A stretch of 64,000 nucleotides of DNA, from contig NC_089454.1 of NCBI RefSeq assembly GCF_026210795.1, positions 1,798,001 to 1,862,000 of the forward strand, in the 5' to 3' direction. Each line of letters starts with the position of its first letter. The first letter of the stretch is position 1. Positions 37,313 through 47,900 of the stretch are shown here, piece after piece. The notes beneath the pieces were generated by a model, which was not told the DNA's origin, ran no database searches, and saw only the letters and a list, made by a program, of their open reading frames with translations. This DNA comes from Rhizophagus irregularis. Taxonomy: Eukaryota; Glomeromycota; Glomeromycetes; Glomerales; Glomeraceae. Position numbers and translations under genes: made by a program.

Positions 37313-38480
37313 GTAAGTTTCGTTTCGAAACTTACATATCTTTTTTTTTAATTTTTTTTTTAATCTTTTTAATTTTAATTAAGAAACGAACTAACGTTTC
37401 TTTTCGTTATTTTTTTTATAGGACGTGTAGGAGGACGCCGGCTTGTTCACGAAACTGGACTTTAAGGTAAAAAACGGGGAAAGGGGAAGGAGGAAGGGGT
37501 TTTGGAACCTAAGATTCTTAAGAATCTTGGTTTTATTTATTTATTTTTTTTATTATTTTGGAACGGTTTACTAACTGTTCCTTTCTTTTTTTTATAGGCT
37601 CGGTGTATTTCCGATGAATGGATGAACCAAGATTCGTAAGTACGAGTACGAATCTTGGTTTATTTATTTTTTTTTTTAATATTATGGAACGGTTACTAAT
37701 AACCGTTCCTTTCTTTTTTTAGGTTTTGGTGGAGCTTCCGAGTTCCGAAGAACAGAAAAACTAAGATTCGTAAGTAAGTACGAATCTTGGTTTTGTCTTT
37801 TTTTTAAATATTATTAACGGTTACTAATAACCGTTTTTTTCTTTATTTTTTTAGGTTCGGGTGTCTTCCGAAGAACGGAAAAAGAGGACCAAGATTCGTA
37901 AGTACGAATCTTGGTTTTGTTTATTTTTTTTTAATATTATGAACGGTTACTAACCGTTCTTTCTTTTTTTAGGTTCAGGTGGGCTTCCGAAGAACGGAAA
38001 ACCCAAAGATTCGTAAGTACGAATCTTTAATTTTTTATTTATTTATTATTACAAACGGTTTACTAACCGTTTTTGTATATTTTTTATAGGTTCGGGTGGG
38101 CTTCCGAAGAACGAAAACCCAAAGATTCGTAAGTACGAATCTTTACTTTGTTTTTATTTTTTATTATTACGAATGGTTTACTAACCATTCTTTCTTTTTT
38201 TTATAGGTTTGTGGGCTTCCGAGGATCGGAAAAAGGAGAACTAAGGTTCGTTACGAACCTTGGATTTTTTTATTATTATGAACGGTTTCTAACCGTTCTT
38301 TTTCTTTTATTTTTATAGGTTCGGTTGGCTTCCGAAGATCGAAGGAACCAAGATTCGTAAGTACGAGTACGAATCTTGATTTTTGTTTTTTTTTATTATT
38401 TTGGAACTAACCGTTCCTTTCTTTTTTTTAATAATTTCTTACGTTTGTAGGACGGTTCCTTGGAATTTTCTTCAGCTTTG
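37313..38480 (+). other. Tandem mini-exon/intron array with hairpinned splice sites
   Basis: Seven units of about 112-132 bp plus divergent end units. Introns (GT...AG) are 37313-37421, about 37467-37597, 37636-37722, 37770-37854, 37898-37972, 38013-38089, 38129-38206, 38250-38318 and 38357-38450. Exons between them are only 30-47 nt. The 5' splice site GTAAGT lies in the loop-side of a stem AAGATTCGT/ACGAATCTT. The branch point TACTAAC lies in the loop of a stem GAACGGT/ACCGTTC at 18-20 nt before the AG. Exons carry a third small stem, TTCCG/CGGAA. Stems change in a paired way between units. Exon lengths are mostly not multiples of three, so a long protein is not encoded. Function unknown: a structured spliced non-coding RNA, or an amplified exon-intron unit. 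Confidence 0.8.
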
Positions 38481-38960
38481 GTAAGTTTCTTTTGAAAAAT
38501 TTATTTCTGGGAAAGGGAGGTGCAGCTGGTGTTTTTTCATAGTAATTAGATAAAATTTTTTTTTTTACACCATAGCCACCATGTACGCTAGGAAAACGGA
38601 ATCCTTCGTGTTGCATAACTCGCAAATGTTACGTGTAGGACGTGTAGATGTCTTGGAATTGGTAAGTTTTATTTTTTTATTATTAATTTTGATTTTTTTT
38701 TATTAATTTTTTTATTAATTTTTTTATTAATTTTTTTATCTTTTAATTTGTAAAAATCGATGGTTTCACACTTCCCGGATCAAATTAGTAAGTTTTTTCA
38801 CTTAAAACTTTTTTTAAAATTTTTTTTTATTATTATTTAATTTTTTTATTATCTTTTTTTGTAGTTTCGGCTTCCTTATCCCGGATCAGTAAGTTTCAAA
38901 ACGGTTCATTTTGAAACTTTTTTTTTAAGTTTAATTTTTCCGAATTTTTATTTCAGATCG
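38481..38960 (+). other. Downstream continuation with micro-exons and hairpinned donors
   Basis: GTAAGTTT donors at 38481, 38661, 38788 and 38889. The last two sit in stems AAGTTTT/AAAACTT (38790-38810) and AAGTTTCAAAA/TTTTGAAACTT (38891-38919). A 24-nt micro-exon, 38865-38888 (CTTCCTTATCCCGGATCA at its end), follows TTGTAG and resembles the exon end before 38788. T-rich intron bodies separate them. The array therefore extends to about 38960 in looser form. Confidence 0.55.
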
Positions 38961-39379
38961 GACTTGGACTTTATTTTTTTTCTTTAGGTATAGTTAGACG
39001 ACTTTTAACATTCGTTCTTTTCAAGATGCGATCACGTGATTTGAACTTTATCTTTTTTTTATTTATAATATTAGATAAATGCTAATATACGTGTACTGTA
39101 GCGTTTAATAAATTAATAAATTTGAAATTGAACTAATATTAAACTAAATTAATAAAAAAAATATTGAAGAATAAATTGGTCATCTTTAGACCTTAAAATT
39201 TTGTCGAATAATATTTATCCGAACTTGTGCCTTAATTTGACTACTATTAGACCTATAGTCAAATTTAGGTTGAACGGTAGTGTAATGATAGTTGAATATT
39301 CTTTCCGTATAAGACGATTGGCATCCAAACTGCGCCAAAAAATTTGACCTTAATTTGACTTGTCTTTTTTCAACTAGTG

Positions 39380-39772
39380 TAAAAAAATCGTTTTAGCAAT
39401 ATTAAACCGATATCAATATGATAATTATTTGTTGTTTTAGCGATATCAACATATTATTGATTTAACATTTTTAAAATAATATCGTTATGATATATTTTTA
39501 ATACTGAATTGATATTATATCAATATCGTGTTTTTTCACATTTTTTTTAAAAAATATCATTGTCATTTTGACGATATTAAAGTGATATCGATTTGATATT
39601 TATTTAAATAAATATCTCTACGATATCTTTTTGATATATCAAATCAATATTGGAACGATATTATCCTAATATTATAATGATATCATCTGCAAATCGATAT
39701 CACTACGATATAGAATTAACATCATTATTATATCAATTTGGCATTGTTTAAAATTTTGAGGTTTCTGTAAAG
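39380..39772. repeat. GATATC-rich right subterminal region of the 16-kb insertion
   Basis: Many CGATATC, TGATATC and ATATCAATA words, both orientations, ending at the right terminus TTTCTGTAAAG. It mirrors in composition the left end at 23690-24245. 38961-39380 before it has no visible gene. Confidence 0.6.
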
Positions 39773-39774
39773 TA

Positions 39775-40679
39775 GTAAGCGAGTTTCTAACTGAGATTGA
39801 TGGACGCCTACATTTAAAACAAGCTGATATAGAAAAGCATCCCTATGTACCTGAAGAAGCATGATGTTTTTTAAAACCTGGCATAAATCAAGAGGGTTAT
39901 TGGATAGCAGAACATCTTCTTGAACAAATTGAATGTAAAGTAATCCCTATTTTTGAAGCTTTATATTCAGATTGCGTAGCTGTGTTTGCTTTTGATAATA
40001 GTTCCAATCATGCTGCTTTTAGCAAAGATGCCTTAGTTGCAAGCCGAATGAACCTAAACCTAAGCGGTAAACAACCAGTTATGCGGAATACTTACTTTGG
40101 GCCAAATAATCAGTTACAAACAATGGTGTTTCCAATAACATATCATGATGAAAAACTTCGTGGTAAACCTAAGGGAATTAATAAACAAGTATTAATAGAG
40201 CGTGAAAAATGGCCACCTGGAGGATTAATATTAGTCTGCAAAGAATGCAAAGAAAAGATTCAAGACATTTCAAGAACTACCTGTTGTGCACGTCGAGTAA
40301 TATCTTTGAAACCAGATTTTATTGCTCAAAAAGGCGCTATTGAGGAATTAATTGAAAATGCAGGCCATAAATGCATTTTTCCCCCTAAATTTCACTGCGA
40401 ATTAAACTTTATTGAGAGGTATTGGGTGCTGCTAAAAGATATTCGCGTGAAAATTGTGATTATTCGCGGGAAGGGTTACAAAAAATTGTTCCTGAAAGTC
40501 TTAATTCGGTAAACTTAACAACTATTAGAAAGTTCTCAAGAAAATGTTGGTGTTATATGGACCTTTATAGAAAAGGTATTGATGGAAAATTGGTGGAGTA
40601 TGCTATAAAAAAATATAAATCTCACAGAAGAATTTCAGAGTGTGTTTTGGAAGAGTTAAATAAATTTACAAATGATTAA
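39775..40679 (+). pseudogene. DDE transposase, 3' half
   Basis: Begins VSEFLTEIDGRLHLKQADIE in the frame that continues the half ending at 23649. It holds the second catalytic Asp in FAFDNSSNHAAF, then NLSGKQPVMRNTYFG, a Cys-x2-Cys pair (LVCKECKEK...TTCCARR), and the third acidic residue in CELNFIERYWGAAKRYSREN. One G is missing near 40425, splitting the frame between YWG and AAKRY. A TGA at about 39862 is a further lesion. The family's C-terminal helical end (YRKGIDGKLVEYAIKKYKSH) is present to the stop. Together with the left half it gives a complete, though mutated, DDE transposase. Confidence 0.85.
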
Positions 40680-40911
40680 ATTTGTTTTTAATGATTTTTT
40701 TTTTATGTAACAATGTAACGAAATTCATTTGTATAAGCTATCCTTATCCAATAAAAATTGTTGTACATGATAAATTATGTGACAATCGTCATTTTGAAAT
40801 TTCAGACTGTTGATGACTTTAGATGTTACGCATCATACCCTTTCCATTTTTTGCTTTATTTTATAATTTTTTATATTACACGGATATCCATAAAAAATTT
40901 TTTTTTACATA
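40680..40911. other. 3' flank of DDE transposase, no gene
   Basis: AT-rich. The terminal repeats of the DDE element were not recognised here or before 22210. Confidence 0.4.
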
Positions 40912-41433
40912 CAGTCGCCACTGGATATAACAAACCTGCCGTTCCAAGTGTTTTGGTTCAGTATATGGTGAATTCGATATATGATATTCATATTATATAC
41001 CGAACTGTTCGGTATATGAATTTTATCCAATTAAATTATAGCAGCATATACTGTAATATTTAAAGTTCGGATGATTACATGACTTACTATAACAGATAAC
41101 ACTATGTTTTATTTAAAATTTATGTGTTCATCGATTTTTTAAGTATTTACCAGCTATTCAAATGAAAATTTTATCTGATACTAGCAGAAATAATTTTTCC
41201 GGTAGTCCATTCTTTTATATTACTAATTAAAGTCACGTGATAATTCGGTATACTAAATATGTAACTAATATACTTGGGCTGGCTAAAATAAGTTCGGATG
41301 CGGTATATAGTAATTTATTATGTGATTTCGTTATATCCAGTGCAATTAATTATAAAAAAATCAGTTCTGTGAAACTTGGTTCAATATAACAAGTTTTCGG
41401 TACAAACAGGTTTGTTATAGCCAGTGGCAACTG
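40912..41433. mobile_element. 522-bp TA-flanked MITE (pogo-like)
   Basis: The left end CAGTCGCCACTGGATATAAC and the inverted right end CAGTTGCCACTGGCTATAAC, both continuing AAACCTG, are near-identical. TA is duplicated (40910-40911, 41434-41435). Inside are GTTCGGTATATGAA-type palindromes and no coding region. Confidence 0.85.
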
Positions 41434-41447
41434 TATTTATTTTTTTA

Positions 41448-42048
41448 ATTTTACGTGTTTGTGTAATAAATTTATACATGTCTATATTTGTGTAATGAAA
41501 TTTTATGTGTCTGTATAATGAACTTATGCTAAAAATAATATAATAAATTTTACATGTTTGTGTAATAAAATTTTATTTACGTGTCCGTATAATAATAAAC
41601 TTGTAACTAAAAATAATATAATAAATTTTACGTGTTTGTGTAATAAAATTTTATGTGTCTGTATAATAAACTTGTACTAAAAATAGTATAATAAATTTTA
41701 CGTGTTTGTGTAATAAAATTTTACGTGTCTGTGTAATAAACTTGTACTAAAAATAGTATAATAAATTTACGTGTTTGTGTAATAAACTTGTACTAAAAAT
41801 AGTATAATAAATTTACGTGTCTGTGTAATAAACTTGTACTAAAAATAGTATAATAAATTTTATGTGTCTGTGTAATAAATATAAATTTTATGTGTCTGTG
41901 TAATAAACATAAATTTTATGTGTCTGTGTAATGAAATTTTACGTGTCTGTGTAATAAACTTATACTAAAAATAGTATAATAAATTTTACGGTCTGTGTAA
42001 TAAAATTTTACGTATCTGTGTAATAAACTTTGTGCTAAAAATAGTATA
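41448..42048. repeat. Tandem array of GTGTCTGTGTAATAAA units
   Basis: About 600 bp of alternating units such as ACGTGTTTGTGTAATAAAAT and CTTGTACTAAAAATAGTATA. Unit length varies from about 30 to 70 bp. No coding potential. The pogo-like outer element at 42051 begins at its right edge. Confidence 0.75.
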
Positions 42049-42204
42049 TACAGTCAACTCTCTTTATAGTCACACATTTGGGACAGTTCATATTTGGTGA
42101 TTATAAAGAGATGTGACTATATAAAAAATTTCTTATATTTGTATATCATAATTCCGGCCAAAAATTAACATAATTTTAGCTAGAATTATACTTAAAACTT
42201 TATT

Positions 42205-42605
42205 GTATCGTAACTTCGCCAATATTAATCGTAGAGAGATGATCTTACCGCCATTCGATTCGTCTTGATGAGACGGTTCTAATGGTATAAACTACATCGA
42301 AATCCAATCACTAGATTAATTTCTGAAATTAAAAAAATATTAATGGTTTTTGTGTAATAACTCTGCCAATATTGATCCTAGAAAGACGATCTTACTACCA
42401 TTCGATTCGTCTTGATGAGACGAATCTAATGGTATAAGATACATCGAAATCCAATCACTAGATCAATTTCCGAAATTAAAAAATATTAAATGGTTTTTAA
42501 GTAATAACTCCGTCAATATTGATCACAGAGAGATGTGCTTACCACCATTCGATTCGTCTCGATGAGGCGATTCCAACGAGCTATAAATCGTCTTTTTACA
42601 ATCAC
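42205..42605. repeat. 147-bp tandem repeat, about 2.7 copies
   Basis: GATTCGTCT recurs at 42257, 42404 and 42551, exact spacing 147. Each unit contains ACCATTCGATTCGTCTTGAT and TACATCGAAATCCAATCACT. A further partial copy follows the SINE cluster at 52827-52900, and a related segment lies in the foldback element at 57860-58331. Confidence 0.85.
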
Positions 42606-42717
42606 TAGGTACTGAGAAATCTAGCAAAATGTTAAATGGCACAGTAAACGTAAATCAAGAAATATTATAATGCCGATGTTTAACATTTTGTTGAATAACT
42701 CGTCAGCCAGTGATCGG

Positions 42718-42745
42718 AAAAGGATAAAACTAAAAGGATAAAACT
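42718..42745 (+). repeat. Two tandem copies of the 14-bp retroposon target
   Basis: AAAAGGATAAAACT occurs at 42718-42731 and again at 42732-42745, immediately before the LINE. Further copies are at 50583-50596, 51573-51586, 51862-51875 and 52810-52823. Confidence 0.9.
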
Positions 42746-42868
42746 AACTCTCTCCCGTTCTGCTCACTTGACAATATTTACGAAAAAAATAAAAAATTTT
42801 TTCGGAGTTTTTTATTACTTTTTCTTTATAATTTCTTTATTTTAGATAACTACTACGACACTTTACAA

Positions 42869-44890
42869 ATGGGTAAAGATAACAAAAAGAAAAATAACCA
42901 GTCTAACAAAGATACTACGTCTAAACGTCCTGCCTCTAGCTCTCCAACTGGCAACGTTTCTGGTCAAGGTTCCTCTATGTCTGGCCCTTCGAACACTCCA
43001 CCTTCGACCACCTCTACTAATAAACGTACCAGAGTCAGTGCTGAAGACTCTGTCATGGATGTTGATAAACCTCTCACGCCTCCTGGCCCTGTTGAGACAA
43101 CTTCCGCTGAGATACCTTCTCAACCCGATGCCTCCTCTCTCGATGCTTCGCAACACGCCCCTGCTAACAACAACGATAAAGGCAAAAGCCCTGAAATTAC
43201 TCCCGCAGTCTCTCCTTTCCTGAACGTGCTGCCTCTCCGACGCGTCCCAAGCTGCAGTACAATCTCAACCTACACTTTTCTACGCCTCGGCCGCTCCTAA
43301 TGACGTCGATGGCTTTTGGAATCACTTCGCTTCGAACCGCGACGCGTGCGACGCGGTTGATCGACAACTTTCCTTGTTCTCCTCTTATGGTAGTCGTGCC
43401 ACGTGTAGTGGATCCAACGATTTGAAGAGGATCATCGTCCACTTCCGAAAAAAGGATGATCTTGACACAGCCACAGCTTCCCCTATGGAATCTTTGTTTG
43501 GCTTGCATTTCCATAGCATACGATCCCCAGGCTATTAAGGCTGATGAACACGCGCGTACCCTGGTGGTTACCGATATCCCCCTTTTTCTATCTGACGCTC
43601 TTCTTGCGTGGTACCTTTTCTCGTTACGGCAATATTACTCGTTGCCATACCCGTTTATCTAAACTTTATCGTACTGCATACATTACTTTTGAATCTACTG
43701 GTGCTTTACAGAACCTCGACTCTACCTGGGGCGTCCTTTGTGGAGGACATTGTTTGCGAATTTGCCCCGCTACTTTCTCTCCCCGACCAACGTGCTGAAA
43801 GACGCGCTTATGTTGCTTTACTTGCCGGTCTTCCGCGTGGTACTATAGCGGCCGATCTTGCTGAAATTGCCGATGAAATTTCCGCTAAATCTATCAATGT
43901 TCCCTTCTCTATGAATTCCTACAATCCCAAACCTTACGCCTATTGCCACTTTGCCTCCGAAACGGCTATGGAAAATGCTAAATCTATTTCATGCGCAAGA
44001 AAGTTGGTTTTACCTGGCATTCTCTGGATGAAGTCACTTCTCTTTGTCATCGATGTGGTCGCCCTAATTGTAACCCTGATCGATGTGGTTCTTCATCTAG
44101 ACCCAATCGCCCTTCTCGCCCTTGGCAATCTAATGATAAATTACGTGCTTTATATAACAAGCATCTGCCTCCTTCTCATCCTGCTAAACGACATAACCGT
44201 TTTGCCCGCCCTGATAACAATAATGATGGACAAAGCCGTACCAATGCTTCTCGCCATCGTTCTAAATCCAGACCTAATAATCGACAACAATCTCGTTCTC
44301 GTTCTCAACGCCGACCATGGAATCACGATAATCTCAATAATAATAATAATGATCAACGTCGTCGCATTCCTGATGAAAAGGAACTTGATTACTATATTGA
44401 TGGCATGGATGTTACATACCCTGCTCCTCCTACTGTGCTTACTGATTGGAAATCTATTGGTGCTGCTCTTGAAAAAGTAGTTGAAGAATTAGCCCTTCTT
44501 ACCACAGAATTTGCTACCATGAACAGCCGCATCACTAATTTGAAATCTGCTATGGCTGCTCGTGCTCCTATTCCTGGCCCTTTTGTCGCTAAACCTCCTT
44601 CCTACATCCCTTCCTCTATGCAAGGATGGGACGATACCGTGAACCGAACTGATAATAATATCCTCGTTGATGTTAATTCTCCCCCTTTGCAATCAACAAG
44701 TGGTTTTTCCCCGATTCCTCATTTTGCTCCCATTCCACCTTCCAACGTCGCTCCTTCCTCCCCTATTGATATGGAACAGCGTCTCTCCTCTCTTTCCGAT
44801 ACTGTTGCCTCTTTGGCTGGCTCGATCAAAGAAGGAATCCAACAAAACAACCTCATCTTAGCTCGGCAACAAGGCCAAGCTAATCAATAA
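42869..44890 (+). pseudogene. LINE ORF1 (RRM-like, Cys-His motif), frameshifted
   Basis: Start MGKDNKKKNNQSNKDTTSKR. A low-complexity Ser/Thr/Pro N-terminus is followed, in shifted frames, by an RRM-like pair (TLVVTDIPLFLSDALL and RTAYITFES), a second pair further on (YVALLAGLPRGTIAADLAEI and KPYAYCHFASETAM), then a Cys/His cluster CHRCGRPNCNPDRC, a basic Arg/Asn/Ser region and a coiled-coil-like C-terminus to 44890. Frame changes occur near 43240, 43530, 43620, 43735 and 43985. ORF1 proteins coat the element RNA and chaperone it during integration; RRM-bearing ORF1s are known from several LINE clades. Confidence 0.75.
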
Positions 44891-44944
44891 TTGTTCTCCT
44901 TTTCTTTTCCCCCTTCTTTATTACCGATTTATCAGTGTGTAATA

Positions 44945-47900
44945 ATGATGGACAACAAAAAACATAACTTTTCCCCTCACCCCTCTCCCCTTATTAAATT
45001 TGGTCAATTAAATGTTAATGGTTTATGTTCCCCAGTTCGACAACAACATTTGCTTAATTTTTTTCTCCACTCCTCTTTTGGTGCTTTATCTATTAATGAT
45101 ACGCGTCTTTCCCTTCAAATGCTAAATTTATTTTCAAAAATGAACACTCCCAACATCACTTTAAGTCCTATTGGGCTTGTTCATCTTCTTCTTCTCGCCC
45201 TCATGATGGTGTTGGTATTTTGTTACGTAATCCCCTTCATAAACATGTTCAAACGATTGATTCTTGGAACGGTCGACTTCTTAAATTAGACTTGTTCTTT
45301 CATCAAACTAAAATTTCTATTATTTCTATATATTATCCCCCTTCTGGTTCTGTTCATCAATCTATTTGCAATGATCTTATTGCTAAACTTCTTTTTTGGC
45401 TCGATTATGCCCGAGCTAATAATTATTTTGTAGTTATTCTTGGCGATTTCAATGTTGATGCAATCGCTCATTCTAATTATTCACCTAATCATTTTAAGCT
45501 TCTTCGCTTGCTTTCTTCTCGGTTTTTTACCGATCATCAAGCTCACTCCTCTACAAATGGTCCTGATCCCACTTTCTTTCATGATAATGGATCTTCTAGA
45601 CTGGATTATATTTGGTCTTCACCTGGTTTTCCTGCCCCTGGTCTTTTTTCGCAAGTGGTTACTTGCTCAGATCTCCTTGATCGTCCTTTTACAGATCACA
45701 AAGTTCTTACAACTATCTTTGACTTCAGTTCTTGCCTGGCTGTTTTGGCTAAATTTCGTCTCAAACAAAAAAAAGAAATGCGTACTATTTTCTCTTACGC
45801 TTCCACTTCAGTTGAACAATGGAATAATTTTACCACTGAAGTAGATGATTCTCTTGGAGTTTATTTAGATAGACAATATCACCCTGATCTTGATTTCTCC
45901 TCTCTTTCTCTTGATCGTATGTGGCATGCATTGAAAGCTGCCATAATTAGTGCTGCAATTGAAACTCTACCCTTTCAAAAAGTCTCCAATACATACCGAC
46001 ATTCGTACTCTCCTGAATTAACTAAACTTATTGCTATTAACAAGTTTTTAGATCGATTTTTATATCGCCTTACTACTCGTCGTTCTAATCGGCCTACTCA
46101 GATTGCGCAAATGACTGCCGCTTTGCCCTCCCATCTTGAAAATCTTGCATCCTTACTTCCTGATTACTCAGTTCCTACTTATTCTACAACCCCTGCATCT
46201 GTATTTAAATCGTTTTTACGATCACAGAAGACTTTAGTTTCTGCCTTTTTATCTACTAAATTCGCCCAACATCTTACGGACTCAGTGGAATATTATACTG
46301 CACTACGTGATGAACACTTTTCGAACTCGCTCGGCACTTTTATCGATTCTGCCTTATCAGTAGAAAAACGTTCAATTGTTCTTGACCGTGTTTTGGTCGT
46401 TTTGGACTCAACTCCTACTTTATTAACGGATCCTTCGGATATTAAACATGCGGCTGTCTCTCATTTTCAATCAATTGTTTCTCCTCCGTTGGTCCACTAT
46501 TCTTCCATCACTTCATTTCCCGCCCGATGGCAACAAGCTTACACTCCTCTTGCAAATGTGTCTGCTTCATTATATGATCCTGTTTTGGCGCCTATTTCCC
46601 TACAAGAATGGTCTGCTGTGATTTCCTCCATGCCAAATAACAAAGCTTCCGGCCCTTCAAAAATTTCTTATGAGATGATTAAACACTTATCCGGTGAAGC
46701 CTTGGATTTTTCTCTTTTACTTGCCAATACTTGCCTTTCTCGTGGTGATATTCCTGCTGACTGGCGTGAAGCCGTGGTTTATCCTATTCCTAAACCTCAT
46801 GACTTTGATGCTCAACTAAAGAACACTCGACCTATTACCCTTCTGGAAACAGTTCGAAAATGTGTAGTTAAGGTCGTCACGAATCGTCTTTCCAACATCC
46901 TTGCTGATAATAAAATTCTTCAAGGAGGAAATTTTGCTGGTTTACCTGGTGGTTCTACTGATGTCCCTATCAAAATGCTGGATGCAATTATTCATCAACA
47001 TAAACATGACTCTACTGATGATCAGGAACTATGGATTATTTCTCAAGATATCTCTAAAGCTTTTGATTCTATGGATCTAAATATGCTTAAATTAGCTTTA
47101 GATAGGTTACATATCCCTGCACTTTTAGTGCGATTTATTTTAAATCTTTTCACACGACGCAATAATAAGATAATTACTTGTCATGGCGATACAGCTGCTT
47201 ATAGAGTATGTGTTGGTATCGATCAAAGAGAAATCATTTCCCCTCTTCTTTGGGTTATTTATTTGGATCCCTTACTCACTGTTTTGAATCAAGAAGCACG
47301 AGATCCTTTTATTTTAAAATCTTCAGCTCTTTTAAATTACTCCCCACTTGAATTTGAACAACATTCTTTACCAATTTCACATTTAACGTTTATGGATGAT
47401 TCTACACTTATTGCTTCCTCAAAATCTGGAATAGAAGACCGTCTCTCTATTACTGCTGAATTTTATACTTTAAATAATGTTCAAGCTAATTCAGCGAAAT
47501 ATGTTCTTCTTTCATCCTTTTCGCCTTCTTCGGAGATTACTTTTGATCTTTCACCTTCCCTTTTAATTTCCAATATATCTCTCTCCCTTTCTTCTTTACC
47601 TCTTAAAACTTCATTTCGCTTTTTAGGTGTTTGGTTTTCTTTATCCGCCTCTTCTGATTTTGTTCTTAAACAAGCGCACTCCATGGTTAAAGATATGGCT
47701 GCTCTCCTGGGACCGAAGAAATTATTAGCACAACATGTGGCCTATCTCTATAATGCTGTCCTTCTTCCGCGATTGGAATTTCGTCTTCAAACTACCCTTT
47801 TCTCTGAAAGTACTATTCAATCAATTGTCAAGCCTCTGTTTTCAGTACTTCGAAGAAAAGCTGGTCTTGCTACGACTACTCCATTGCCCTTGTTATTTCT

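Larger units (their letters stand above)
23650..39772. mobile_element. 16,123-bp composite insertion in a DDE transposase gene
   Basis: The left end CTTTACTGAAA (23650-23660) and the right end TTTCTGTAAAG (39762-39772) are inverted copies with one mismatch, and similarity fades out over about 30 bp. TA is present on both sides (23648-23649 and 39773-39774). Removing the insert and one TA joins codon ATA of the left half to GTA AGC GAG of the right half in frame, restoring RSII-VSEF, the order expected for this protein family. Both inner flanks are rich in GATATC-like words. The cargo includes RT and transposase remnants, an uncharacterised gene and the hairpin-intron array. The original element may have been much shorter and grown by later insertions. 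Confidence 0.75.

Noticed and set aside
37313-38480. Protein-coding gene made of the array exons
   Set aside because: Exon lengths 38, 47, 43, 40, 39, 43 and 38 shift the frame from unit to unit and no long joined frame appears.
37313-38480. Self-splicing group II or group I introns
   Set aside because: Introns are 69-110 nt with spliceosomal GTAAGT/TACTAAC/TAG signals and lack ribozyme core or domain V features.
43608-44480. 290-codon frame in the LINE ORF1 region
   Set aside because: Only its first part matches ORF1 (RAERRAYVALLAGLPRG); after about 43985 the true frame is the one with the Cys/His cluster, so the hydrophobic remainder is out of frame.
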